Assembly: GCF_005937985.2 (NCBI RefSeq)
Contig: NZ_CP042172.1
Location: forward strand, 1,302,001-1,366,000
Direction of reading: 5' to 3'
DNA length: 64,000 bases
Source: Arthrobacter sp. KBS0702
GTDB lineage: Bacteria > Actinomycetota > Actinomycetes > Actinomycetales > Micrococcaceae
Shown: piece by piece, positions 15,386 to 24,122 of the stretch
Position numbering within the stretch: the first letter of the stretch is position 1
Layout of the letters: the number at the start of each line of letters is the position of its first letter
The notes under the pieces: generated by a model
Told to the model about the DNA's origin: nothing
The model's input: the letters and a program-made list of their open reading frames with translations, nothing else
Database searches by the model: none
Position numbers and translations under genes: made by a program

Positions 15386-16755
15386 GCATCCTCGCCCCCG
15401 CCTGGACCGCCCTGCTCTACCTCGTGGCGGCCGTGTGCTTCATCCTGGCGCTGAAGGGCCTCAGCTCCCCCCGGACCGCCCGGCGCGGAAACGTCATCGG
15501 AGCAGCCGGTGCCGCGGTGGCCGTCGTAACCGTGTTCCTCTCGGCGCGGCTGGAGAACATCCCGCTGATCCTGGCCGCCATTGCGGTCGGAACCGCCCTC
15601 GCAGTTCCGGTCGCCCGGCGCGTGCAGATGACGCAGATGCCCCAACTGGTTGCCTTGTTCAACGGCGTCGGCGGCGGCGCGGCCGCGCTCGTCGCGGTGC
15701 TGGAACTCGGGCACAGCGGGGATTCCTGGGTCCGGCTGGCAGTCGTCTTCACCATGCTGGTCGGTGCCGTGTCCTTCGCCGGCTCGGCCGTCACGGTCGG
15801 GAAGCTGCAGGAGCTGATCAGCACCCGGCCGCTGTTGTTCCCGGGCATGCCCGCCGTGATGGTGGTCGTGCTGGCCGGCGCGCTCACCGCCGGTGGCTTC
15901 ATTGTGGGGACGGGCTCGCCCGGCTGGGCCGGTGCGTTGCTGGTGCTCGGACTGGCCGCGGGGCTGCTGCTCGTGCTCCCGGTCGGCGGTGCCGACGTCC
16001 CCATCGTGATCTCGCTGCTGAACGCCTTCACCGGCCTCGCCGTCGCGGCGTCCGGGATCGTGCTGGGCAACGTGCTGTTGCTCGTCGCCGGGACGCTCGT
16101 CGGCGCCAGCGGCACCATCCTGACCAAGGTGATGGCCTCCGCGATGGGCCGCGGCGTAGCCGGCATCATGTTCGGCGCCTTCCGGGGCGGGTCCACGGCA
16201 GGCTCGACCACGCTCAGCGACCGGCCGGTGCGCTCATCCTCGCCTGAGGACGTCGCCGTCCAGCTCGGGTATGCCCAGCGCGTCGTGATCGTGCCCGGCT
16301 ACGGCCTGGCCGTCGCGCAGGGCCAGCACACGGTGGCCGAACTGGCGACCGCCCTGACCGCCCGGGGAGTCGACGTCGTCTTCGCCATCCATCCCGTCGC
16401 CGGCCGGATGCCCGGGCACATGAATGTGCTGCTGGCCGAGGCGAACGTGCCCTACGAGTCGCTGCGGGAACTCGAAGAAGTCAATCCGGAGTTCGCGAGC
16501 ACGGATATCGTCCTCGTGGTGGGCGCGAACGACGTCGTCAACCCGGCCGCAAAGACCTCCCCGGGGTCACCGATCTTCGGGATGCCCATCCTGGAGGTGG
16601 TCCAGGCCCAGCAGGTGGTGTTCCTCAAACGCTCGATGCGCCCGGGTTTTGCCGGCATCGAGAATGAGCTGCTGCACGATCCGAAGACCACCCTGTTGTT
16701 TGGCGACGCCAAGGATTCGCTCTCCAAGGTCCTCGGCGCGGTCAAGATCCTCTAG
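15382..16755 (+). CDS. pntB: NAD(P) transhydrogenase, beta subunit
   Basis: 457 residues. The first 260 form the remaining membrane helices of domain II (starting LYLVAAVCFILALKGLSSP). The last 175 are domain III, which binds NADP(H): VIVPGYGLAVAQGQHTVAEL, then FAIHPVAGRMPGHMNVLLAE, LVVGANDVVNPAAKT and FLKRSMRPGFAGIENEL. All key motifs are present. It is the last gene of the group and converges on the radical SAM gene 46 nt downstream. Confidence 0.95.
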   Translation: MSILAPAWTALLYLVAAVCFILALKGLSSPRTARRGNVIGAAGAAVAVVTVFLSARLENIPLILAAIAVGTALAVPVARRVQMTQMPQLVALFNGVGGGAAALVAVLELGHSGDSWVRLAVVFTMLVGAVSFAGSAVTVGKLQELISTRPLLFPGMPAVMVVVLAGALTAGGFIVGTGSPGWAGALLVLGLAAGLLLVLPVGGADVPIVISLLNAFTGLAVAASGIVLGNVLLLVAGTLVGASGTILTKVMASAMGRGVAGIMFGAFRGGSTAGSTTLSDRPVRSSSPEDVAVQLGYAQRVVIVPGYGLAVAQGQHTVAELATALTARGVDVVFAIHPVAGRMPGHMNVLLAEANVPYESLRELEEVNPEFASTDIVLVVGANDVVNPAAKTSPGSPIFGMPILEVVQAQQVVFLKRSMRPGFAGIENELLHDPKTTLLFGDAKDSLSKVLGAVKIL

Positions 16756-16800
16756 GGGCCGAGGCAGGATCCGGCCAGGGGCCGGGCCCAACCGCGCTGC

Positions 16801-17961
16801 TCAGAACAAGGTGGGCTGAGCGGCCCCGGCGCTGGCAGCGGCATGGCGCGGAGGCGTTCCTGCCGCGAACGCGCGCTGCGCCGCCGGGTCGGGGATGCTG
16901 CCGGCCGGGTACTGGGCTTCCTCTTCCCGTGGATCGTCGTCGAGGTCCCGGTGGCTGAACCCCGAGGAACCGAGGAAGCCGTGCCGGGACTTGAAGTACC
17001 GGATCCGCGCGGCCAGCCAGGCCCGGTATTCCCTCGAGGCGTAGGACCCGCCGCCGTACAACCGGCGGTACTTGCCGGCGAGCTGCGGGTGTTCCTTGGC
17101 AATCCACTGCATGAACCATTCGCGGGTGCCAGGCTTGAGGTAGAGCGCCCCGGCTGTAACACCGGTGGCGCCGGCAGCGGCAAGCGAGCCGAAGAGGGAA
17201 TCCAATGCTTCGTCCGAGTCGGAGAGCCACGGCAGGATCGGCATCGCCATCACACCGCAGGGAAGACCCGCCTCACGCAGCCGGGATACCAGCTTCAGCC
17301 GGGCCCGCGGTCCGGGAGTCCCCGGCTCCACCGCCTCGGAGAGCCCTTCGTCAGTCATCGCCAGCGATATCCCCACACCCACGGGGACCTGGGCGGCCGC
17401 GTGCTTCAGCAGCGGAATATCTCGGGCCAGCAGTGTGCCCTTGGTCAGGATGGACAGGGGAGTGCCGGAGTCGGCCAGGGCGCTGATGATGCCGGGCATC
17501 AGCTGGTACCGGCCCTCGGCGCGCTGGTACGGGTCCGTGTTGGTGCCGAGGGCGACGTGATGGCGCTGCCAGGACGGCTTGGCGAGCTCCTTGCGCAGGA
17601 CCTCGGCGGCGTTGATCTTGACCACCACTTGGCTGTCGAAGTCCAGGCCGGCGTCGAAGTCCAGATAGGTGTGGGTCTTGCGGGCGAAGCAGTACACGCA
17701 GGCGTGGCTGCAACCGCGGTACGGGTTCACCGTCCACTCGAAGGGCATCCGGGAACCGGCGGCCACCTTGTTGAGCACCGATTTGGCAGTGACCTCATGG
17801 AAAGTGACCCCGGCAAACTCAGGGGTGGAGACGGAGCGCACCAACCCGGCCAGCGGCAGCAACGCCGGAGCGGCCGGGCCCGCGCCGGGGGCGGCATCCC
17901 CGGATACCCGACCATCGGCTGTGGTGTCAGCCGGCCTGAGTGCCTGCGCGTCCCATCTCAT
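16801..17961 (-). CDS. Rv2578c-family radical SAM protein
   Basis: 386 residues from ATG at 17961 (MRWDAQALRP). The iron-sulfur cluster motif is CSHACVYC (Cys at about 84, 88, 91) after PFEWTVNPYRG, a pattern shared with spore photoproduct lyase-like proteins. Further marks are ALGTNTDPYQRAEGRYQLMP and SILTKGTLLARDIPLL. The C-terminus has GKYRRLYGGGSYASREYRAW. The function is not established in the family. A LexA box lies inside its promoter, so I infer a role in the DNA damage response. The start codon is fixed by the conserved MRWD and the promoter geometry. Confidence 0.88.
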   Translation of the reverse strand: MRWDAQALRPADTTADGRVSGDAAPGAGPAAPALLPLAGLVRSVSTPEFAGVTFHEVTAKSVLNKVAAGSRMPFEWTVNPYRGCSHACVYCFARKTHTYLDFDAGLDFDSQVVVKINAAEVLRKELAKPSWQRHHVALGTNTDPYQRAEGRYQLMPGIISALADSGTPLSILTKGTLLARDIPLLKHAAAQVPVGVGISLAMTDEGLSEAVEPGTPGPRARLKLVSRLREAGLPCGVMAMPILPWLSDSDEALDSLFGSLAAAGATGVTAGALYLKPGTREWFMQWIAKEHPQLAGKYRRLYGGGSYASREYRAWLAARIRYFKSRHGFLGSSGFSHRDLDDDPREEEAQYPAGSIPDPAAQRAFAAGTPPRHAAASAGAAQPTLF

Positions 17962-17967
17962 GACTAC

Positions 17968-17996
17968 ATTCGAATATATGTTCGATCTTAAGTCAA
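17968..17996 (-). promoter_or_regulatory. SOS-controlled leaderless promoter of the radical SAM gene
   Basis: On the minus strand, -35 TTGACT (17991-17996), a 17-nt spacer and -10 TCGAAT (17968-17973), then 6 nt to the ATG at 17961. The LexA box occupies the spacer and most of the -10, so repressor and polymerase could not bind together. Confidence 0.65.
17970..17985. promoter_or_regulatory. LexA (SOS) box
   Basis: TCGAATATATGTTCGA differs at a single base from the perfect palindrome TCGAACATATGTTCGA, the actinobacterial SOS box. It is AT-rich in a G+C-rich neighbourhood and centred in the promoter of the Rv2578c-type gene. It could also affect the divergent histidine kinase gene 162 nt to the right. 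Confidence 0.8.
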
Positions 17997-18134
17997 GGAT
18001 GTCGCATCGCACGTGGCGTCACTGGTCAGCAGCGCCGGCCTTGGGTCGACGGAGCAGTCATCCCCTCGGGGGAACTTCCTCATCATCGGGTTGGAACTTA
18101 CCCGAATGGCGCCTCTGTGGTGACGGAGCCCGCA

Positions 18135-18140
18135 TAGGGT
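18135..18140 (+). promoter_or_regulatory. -10 box, leaderless promoter of the two-component system
   Basis: TAGGGT, 6 nt, then ATG at 18147. GAAGG in the gap might also serve as a weak ribosome site. Confidence 0.5.
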
Positions 18141-18146
18141 GAAGGC

Positions 18147-19403
18147 ATGTTCAAACCGATCCAGTCCCTGCGGCTCCTCGCGGCCCCGGCCGCCGCCGTG
18201 CTGCTTACGGGGGCCCTCTTTGTCCTCGAGGAGCGCCATTTCGACCAGAACAGCGCGCTGCTGCTGGCGCTGCTCACCGGCATCGCTGTGGCTGAGCTCC
18301 TTCCGGCCGCCGCCTTGGGGCTGGTTTTCGTCGCCCTGGTCCTGCAGAGCGTCAGGTTCTTTCCGTTGGTCCTGCTGTCCGGCGTGCTGAGCTACGCAGC
18401 CGTTCCGGTGGCCATCTTCTTCGCGGTGATCGGGTGGAAAGCCGGCAACCGGTGGATTGCACCCGTGGCCGCTGTCATCTTTGCCGGCATCACGACCGCC
18501 AGCTGGTTCACCGACCAGACGTGGATCAATTTCATCTTCGGCAACCAGTTGTATGGCCGTGGACCATTGCGGACCCTCACCTATGCTTTTCTGGTCTTCG
18601 GGGCGTTCGCCGCGCTGAATCTCGCCGCCTGGGCCGTCGGTGTGGCAGTGAACAACGTATCGAGAAGCCGAAGGGCGCAGCTTGCGGCGGAAACCCGGTA
18701 CCGGGAGACAGCGACTGAACTGGCCGTCGAACAGGAACGCAACAGGATCGCCATGGAGCTTCACGACGTCCTGGCGCATTCACTGACAGTCATCGTGGCC
18801 CAGGCCGACGGCATACGCTTCATCCACCGCACCGAACCGGACGCCGTCGAGGGCGCCTCCACGGTCATCGCCGAATCAGCCAGGACCGCACTGATCGAAA
18901 CCCGCCGGCTGATCGAAGGCTTCTCCGCGGCGCTCAGCGACCATCCAAATCACGAGGTGGAGGACCTCGCGCTGCTTGCCGAGCGTCTGCGCTCCAGCGG
19001 CATGCCCGTCACGATCGAAACAACCGGCGAGCCGTGGGCCTTGACCGCCGCGCAGCAGCTGACGGTCTACCGCCTGGCGCAGGAGAGCTTGACCAACGCC
19101 TTCAAGCACGGGGATCGAAAGCAAGGCGCGCACCTGCACCTCATCTGGACCGCGGCGTCCCTCGAACTCCGGTGCGGATCGTCGCTGACCACCGGCCACA
19201 CCGCGACGTCGACGCCTCCCTCCGGTCGCGGACTGGCAGGCATGAGGGCCCGCGCCGCCGCCGTCGGCGGGTGGATCGAAACGGTCCGGGGCGAAGAGAC
19301 GTTCGAAGTACTGGCGTTCCTGCCCGCGACGGGTCCGGACAGGTGCCCGGAATCCGCCCCCGCGGCAGCTGACCTTCCGGTCCTGGACGGAGCGCTGCTG
19401 TGA
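18147..19403 (+). CDS. sensor histidine kinase, NarL/DesK class
   Basis: 418 residues. Five or so membrane helices occupy about 8-170 and no large extracellular domain is present, so it senses the membrane or a small ligand. A coiled linker follows at 172-197. The HisKA_3 box is RIAMELHDVLAHSLTVI with the phosphorylated His at about 206. The N box is RLAQESLTNAFKHGD and the G2-like box is GRGLAGMRARAAAVGG. A Pro/Ala-rich tail of about 25 residues ends the protein. It overlaps the response regulator by 4 nt. The signal is unknown; the neighbouring exported protein gene is a candidate target or ligand partner. Confidence 0.9.
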   Translation: MFKPIQSLRLLAAPAAAVLLTGALFVLEERHFDQNSALLLALLTGIAVAELLPAAALGLVFVALVLQSVRFFPLVLLSGVLSYAAVPVAIFFAVIGWKAGNRWIAPVAAVIFAGITTASWFTDQTWINFIFGNQLYGRGPLRTLTYAFLVFGAFAALNLAAWAVGVAVNNVSRSRRAQLAAETRYRETATELAVEQERNRIAMELHDVLAHSLTVIVAQADGIRFIHRTEPDAVEGASTVIAESARTALIETRRLIEGFSAALSDHPNHEVEDLALLAERLRSSGMPVTIETTGEPWALTAAQQLTVYRLAQESLTNAFKHGDRKQGAHLHLIWTAASLELRCGSSLTTGHTATSTPPSGRGLAGMRARAAAVGGWIETVRGEETFEVLAFLPATGPDRCPESAPAAADLPVLDGALL

Positions 19404-20056
19404 CCGGCATGCCGATCCGGATTGCGCTGGCCGACGACCAGCCGCTGTTCAGCGCCGGACTCAAAATGATCCTGCGCAGCCAGGCGGACCTGGACCTTGT
19501 CGGCGAAGCAGTCAATGGAGAGGCCGCCGTCGAACTCGTCCAGGCGACCTGCCCCGACGTGCTCCTGATGGATATCCGGATGCCTGTTATGGACGGAATC
19601 ACTGCGACAAAGAAGATTGTGGCAACTCCCGGCAACGCCGGCACCAAGATCATCGTTTTGACCACGATCCAGCACGACGAGGCCGTCGTCCGGGCGATCC
19701 AGGCCGGTGCTGCCGGTTTCCTGACCAAGGACACCACACCGGACTTCCTGTTGGCCGCCATCCGAACAGTGCACTCGGGGCACTCGGTCATCGCCCCGGC
19801 CATCACCAACGAGCTGTTGCGCGACTACACCACGCCGTCCTCCGGGAACGACGCCGCACTGGCAGACCTGTCCGGGAGGGAACGCGACGTGTTTTTGCTA
19901 ACGGCCAAAGGGCTCGGAAACGCCGAGATCGCGGCCTCACTGGTGCTCAGCGAGGCCACGGTGAAATCCCACGTCGGCAGCATCCTGGCGAAGTTGAAGC
20001 TGAAGAACCGGATCCAGCTCGTCGCCTTCGCTTACGAAAACAACGTCCTCAACTAG
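19400..20056 (+). CDS. response regulator, NarL/FixJ family
   Basis: 218 residues. The receiver domain has the acidic pair at Asp12-Asp13, the phosphoacceptor Asp at about 58 (VLLMDIRMPVMDG), Thr in IIVLTTIQ and Lys at about 110 (GFLTKDT). The LuxR-type DNA-binding domain (about 150-205) reads LSGRERDVFLLTAKGLGNAE and SEATVKSHVGSILAKL. All key residues are present. The GTG start overlaps the kinase gene by 4 nt (GTGA), so the pair is translationally coupled. Confidence 0.93.
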   Translation: MTGMPIRIALADDQPLFSAGLKMILRSQADLDLVGEAVNGEAAVELVQATCPDVLLMDIRMPVMDGITATKKIVATPGNAGTKIIVLTTIQHDEAVVRAIQAGAAGFLTKDTTPDFLLAAIRTVHSGHSVIAPAITNELLRDYTTPSSGNDAALADLSGRERDVFLLTAKGLGNAEIAASLVLSEATVKSHVGSILAKLKLKNRIQLVAFAYENNVLN

Positions 20057-20158
20057 CCCCCGCAGCAGCACCGTCCTACCCACCGAGACCTTCGCGCGCA
20101 GCGAAGGCCCGCCACAGCATTGCCCAAAACAGCATTGCCCACAACAGAAGGAGCCATC

Positions 20159-21037
20159 ATGAACAAGAGAGTCTTCGGCGCTGCCGTCCTGATCGTAGGC
20201 ACGGGCGCCGCTCTCGGCGCGGCTGCGATCCCGGCCGGGTCAGTTACCGCGTCCCCGGAGCCCATCCCAGGGATTATCCGGCAGGCGGAGGCCTACGCCG
20301 CAGCGGATCCGATCGCCGAAAAGGGCATGCAGGAGGCTGTCCGGCTCTGCATGGCCAAGGCCGGCTTCGACTACACGCCGCCCACCGCCGCGATGACCTT
20401 GGACCTCAACGGAGCGATCGGATTCAAACGGCTCACGGTCGACGCCGCGAAGGCCAGCGGCTATGCCAGCACCGGATCTCTTGGACCCCGCGAGCCGGCT
20501 CCCGAGTCAACCGATGGCAGGCTCTTCGCTAATCCGGCCTTCACGAAGGCACTCACCGGCCCCGCGGACACCGCCTCAATGACGACGGTGGGCGGCATGG
20601 GAACCTCCTCCGGCGGTTGCCGGGGCGAGTCCATGACACAGATCTACGGCAGCGCCGAAAACTACATGCTGGCCACGGGCGTGGCGGCCAACGCATTGTT
20701 CCCCGCCAGCGGGTCGGCATCTCAGGACCCGGGAACGGCCAAGGCCATCAAGGACTGGGAAGCGTGCATGAAGGACACCCCTTTCGCCACGTTCACCAAC
20801 CCGCAGCAGGCCGCCGATGCGGGAAGGCGGGCCGGCGGGCAGGAAGAGTTCAGAATCGCCGTGACCGACGCGGTCTGCCGGGACAAGACCGGGTTCCACG
20901 CCGCGCTCGACAAGGTTTTGGACAAGTACCTGACAACGCGCATGCAGGAGCTCGCCCCGCAGATCGCCAAGGTCAAGGAGATCCGCCGGACGGCTGCTGC
21001 GAACGCGGCGACGCTGGGGGTCACCGCGTCGAAATAG
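20159..21037 (+). CDS. exported protein with four cysteines, unknown function
   Basis: 292 residues from ATG 20159, preceded by AGAAGGAG. The signal peptide MNKRVFGAAVLIVGTGAALG is followed by a likely cleavage site near residue 30 (SVTASP). Cysteines at about 64 (VRLCMAKAGF), 154 (GGCRGES), 203 (KDWEACMKD) and 240 (DAVCRDKTG) suggest two disulfides outside the cell. The WEACM motif recurs in actinobacterial exported proteins of unknown role. It has no lipobox. It lies 102 nt after the response regulator on the same strand and may be its target. The 5' region holds two copies of ACAGCATTGCCCA. Confidence 0.75.
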   Translation: MNKRVFGAAVLIVGTGAALGAAAIPAGSVTASPEPIPGIIRQAEAYAAADPIAEKGMQEAVRLCMAKAGFDYTPPTAAMTLDLNGAIGFKRLTVDAAKASGYASTGSLGPREPAPESTDGRLFANPAFTKALTGPADTASMTTVGGMGTSSGGCRGESMTQIYGSAENYMLATGVAANALFPASGSASQDPGTAKAIKDWEACMKDTPFATFTNPQQAADAGRRAGGQEEFRIAVTDAVCRDKTGFHAALDKVLDKYLTTRMQELAPQIAKVKEIRRTAAANAATLGVTASK

Positions 21038-21073
21038 GCAGGGGCCAAAGAATCGGCGGCGTCCTGACGTTGC

Positions 21074-21079
21074 TAGGCT
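21074..21079 (+). promoter_or_regulatory. -10 box, leaderless promoter of pcp
   Basis: TAGGCT followed by 6 nt (GGGCCC) and ATG at 21086; there is no Shine-Dalgarno sequence. Confidence 0.6.
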
Positions 21080-21085
21080 GGGCCC

Positions 21086-21727
21086 ATGATTCTCCTGACC
21101 GGGTTCGAACCGTTTGGCGGCGAAACCACCAATCCGTCGTGGACCGCGGCGCGCGGAGCCGCCGCCCTGCTTCAAGCCGAAGGGCTCGAGGTCGCGGCGG
21201 TGGAGCTGCCCTGCGTCTTCCGCGACGCCATCGCCGTCCTGCAGGGCGCCATCGCCGAGCACGGGCCGGAGCTCGTCATTTGCGCGGGCCAGGCCGGGGG
21301 CAGGGCCCGAATCTCGCTGGAACGGATCGCGATCAACTGCGACGACGCGCGGATCCCGGACAACGCCGGGAACGCCCCAGTCGACGAGCCCGTGGTCCCC
21401 GGCGGACCGGCGGCCTACTTCAGCACCCTGCCGGTCAAGGCGGCCCTGGCGGCGCTGGGCTCGGCCGGCATTCCGGCGGAGGTGTCCCAGACCGCGGGGA
21501 CCTACGTCTGCAACCACGTCTTCTACGCCCTGATGCACGCCCTGCGACTCACCCCCGGCACCCGGGGCGGCTTCGTCCACGTCCCGTACGCACCGGACCA
21601 GGTTCCGCCGGGGAGCGGCCTGGCCTCGCTGCCGCTGGAGCAGATGACGCAGGCGCTCGCCGTCGTGGTCCGCACCGCGCTGGCGACGGCGGCGGACCTC
21701 AAGCTCGCAGCAGGCGCCACCCACTAG
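21086..21727 (+). CDS. pcp: pyroglutamyl-peptidase I
   Basis: 213 residues, a cytoplasmic cysteine peptidase (family C15) that removes N-terminal pyroglutamate. The start motif is MILLTGFEPFGG. The catalytic Glu is in RARISLERIAIN (about 80), Cys at 142 in GTYVCNHVFYALMH and His in GGFVHVPYAPDQ. All three catalytic residues are present and the length is typical. It is transcribed alone and converges on the SIMPL gene. Confidence 0.95.
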   Translation: MILLTGFEPFGGETTNPSWTAARGAAALLQAEGLEVAAVELPCVFRDAIAVLQGAIAEHGPELVICAGQAGGRARISLERIAINCDDARIPDNAGNAPVDEPVVPGGPAAYFSTLPVKAALAALGSAGIPAEVSQTAGTYVCNHVFYALMHALRLTPGTRGGFVHVPYAPDQVPPGSGLASLPLEQMTQALAVVVRTALATAADLKLAAGATH

Positions 21728-21763
21728 CGCCGGCCCCCGGCGCCGGAACCGCGCCGGAACCGA

Positions 21764-22402
21764 TCAGTCCAGCAGTTCCCAGACAACGCCGACGGCCGCG
21801 GTGATACCGGCCGCGCCCGCCTCGACGGTCAGCGGCTCGGACGCCACGGCGCGCTGCATGGCGGCCAGCGGCAGCGGCGGAGCGGTCCCCGGCTGCTGGG
21901 TAACGGAGATGGCCTTGCCCAGCCGCGTCCCGGCCAGTGCGGCGAAATGTTCCGCGGCCGCCCGGGCATTGTTCCACGCGGCCTCACGGGCCCGGGCTTC
22001 GACCGCAGCAGGATCCGAGAAGCCCAGTTCGAGTCCGTTGAGGCGGGCGTCGTCCCCGGCGGCCTCGACGGCGGCCGCAATGAGCCCGGAGGAGGCCGCC
22101 AGGTCGCGAAGCCGGACGGTGAGCATGCTGGAGGCCAGGTAGCCGGAGACAATGTGGCCCCGTCCCTCCTGCCAGCTGACCTCGGCCCGGACGTTCAGCC
22201 CCGAGGTGGTGATGTCCGGATTTCCGACGCCGTGATCCCGGAGCACGGCCGTGATCGCGGACGAGGCGCGGGCGGCGTCCCGGTAAGCCGCGTCCACGCC
22301 CGGGCGCCTGCATTCGACGCCGAGGGAGAGCATGAGCAGGTCCGGCGCCGCCTCCGCAGTGGCCGAGCCGGTCACCGAAATGGACCTGGGATTTTCCGTC
22401 AT
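21764..22402 (-). CDS. SIMPL-domain (DUF541) protein
   Basis: 212 residues starting MTENPRSISVTGSATAEAAPD. The SIMPL signature is seen in SVTGSATAEAAPDLLMLSLG, then AVLRDHGVGNPDITTSGLNV and VSGYLASSMLTVRLRDL. There is no signal peptide, although many SIMPL proteins are exported or periplasmic. The family has no assigned biochemical activity. It begins 1 nt after the stop of the HExxH gene and is surely co-transcribed with it. Confidence 0.85.
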   Translation of the reverse strand: MTENPRSISVTGSATAEAAPDLLMLSLGVECRRPGVDAAYRDAARASSAITAVLRDHGVGNPDITTSGLNVRAEVSWQEGRGHIVSGYLASSMLTVRLRDLAASSGLIAAAVEAAGDDARLNGLELGFSDPAAVEARAREAAWNNARAAAEHFAALAGTRLGKAISVTQQPGTAPPLPLAAMQRAVASEPLTVEAGAAGITAAVGVVWELLD

Positions 22403-22403
22403 G

Positions 22404-22832
22404 TTATGCCTCGTTCCGTTCGTGGGTCGGGAGTGCCGGAGGGTAGCCGCCGGCCTGCAGTCCGGCGTGCCGCTCGAAGAAATTGGCGGATCCGGGGTTG
22501 CCCGTCCGGATCAAGGACCAGGCCGCCGCCAGGAAGTACAGCGGCAGGAACGGCACCCCGAGGCACCAGGCGTACTGGGTGGCGTGCCGCTCTTCATGAC
22601 CCAGCAGTGCCGGGTTGCCCACAGCCTCGTCCGGCCCGGCGCGGAAGAGCACCACATTCCCCACGGTAAACGCCGCCGCGAACGGCAGGCGCCAGCGGTA
22701 GCCGGTGGCCAGGAGCAGGCCGCGCGGGCCGCGGCGGAGCCTGGTCCGTGCGCAGGCCGCCAGCAACAGCCCCAGCGGGGTCGATGCATTCACCACGTTG
22801 GCAAGCTGCCGCAGCCGCTGTCCGGGAGTCAT
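22404..22832 (-). CDS. small HExxH-motif protein (possible minimal metalloprotease)
   Basis: 142 residues. A hydrophobic stretch at about 51-64 is followed by LLGHEERHATQYAWCLG, which holds HExxH at 79-83, another hydrophobic stretch at about 92-105, and SANFFERHAG with Glu at about 120 as a possible third zinc ligand. The tail is Pro-rich. The layout recalls very small gluzincin-like proteins. I infer a membrane-associated zinc protein; proteolysis is not shown. It has a leaderless-type promoter (TAGCAT at 22839-22844, 6 nt before ATG) and runs directly into the SIMPL gene. Confidence 0.7.
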   Translation of the reverse strand: MTPGQRLRQLANVVNASTPLGLLLAACARTRLRRGPRGLLLATGYRWRLPFAAAFTVGNVVLFRAGPDEAVGNPALLGHEERHATQYAWCLGVPFLPLYFLAAAWSLIRTGNPGSANFFERHAGLQAGGYPPALPTHERNEA

Positions 22833-22838
22833 GAGGCC

Positions 22839-22844
22839 ATGCTA
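22839..22844 (-). promoter_or_regulatory. -10 box, leaderless promoter of the HExxH-SIMPL pair
   Basis: Minus strand TAGCAT, 6 nt, then ATG at 22832; no ribosome site is visible. Confidence 0.55.
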
Positions 22845-23024
22845 GCGGGGCACCCGCGCGCGGGATATGACGCAGTGCGGGAGGCCGGTGGGCGCAGCGC
22901 CGTCACGTTCGGGCACCTGAGTGCCTTCAACTAGACTGAGGGGGAGCGCCCGCCGGAACGATTTTGGCGAGCCCTGCCCTTTGTCAACGCACTGGTCCCT
23001 GCTCCTGTTGAAGGTCCTGTGCCG

Positions 23025-23052
23025 TTGGCATGAACCGACTCGTAGCTAAGAA
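23025..23052 (+). promoter_or_regulatory. candidate pheST promoter
   Basis: -35 TTGGCA (23025-23030), a 16-nt spacer, -10 TAAGAA (23047-23052), then 6 nt to the pheS ATG. The last base of the -10 is A instead of T, so strength is doubtful. A second -10 candidate, TAGACT, lies at 22932-22937 beside the hairpin GGCAC-CTGA-GTGCC and would give a 115-nt leader. No T-box features are visible. Confidence 0.4.
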
Positions 23053-23058
23053 CAGTAG

Positions 23059-24120
<1,062 letters not shown>

Positions 24121-24122
24121 CA

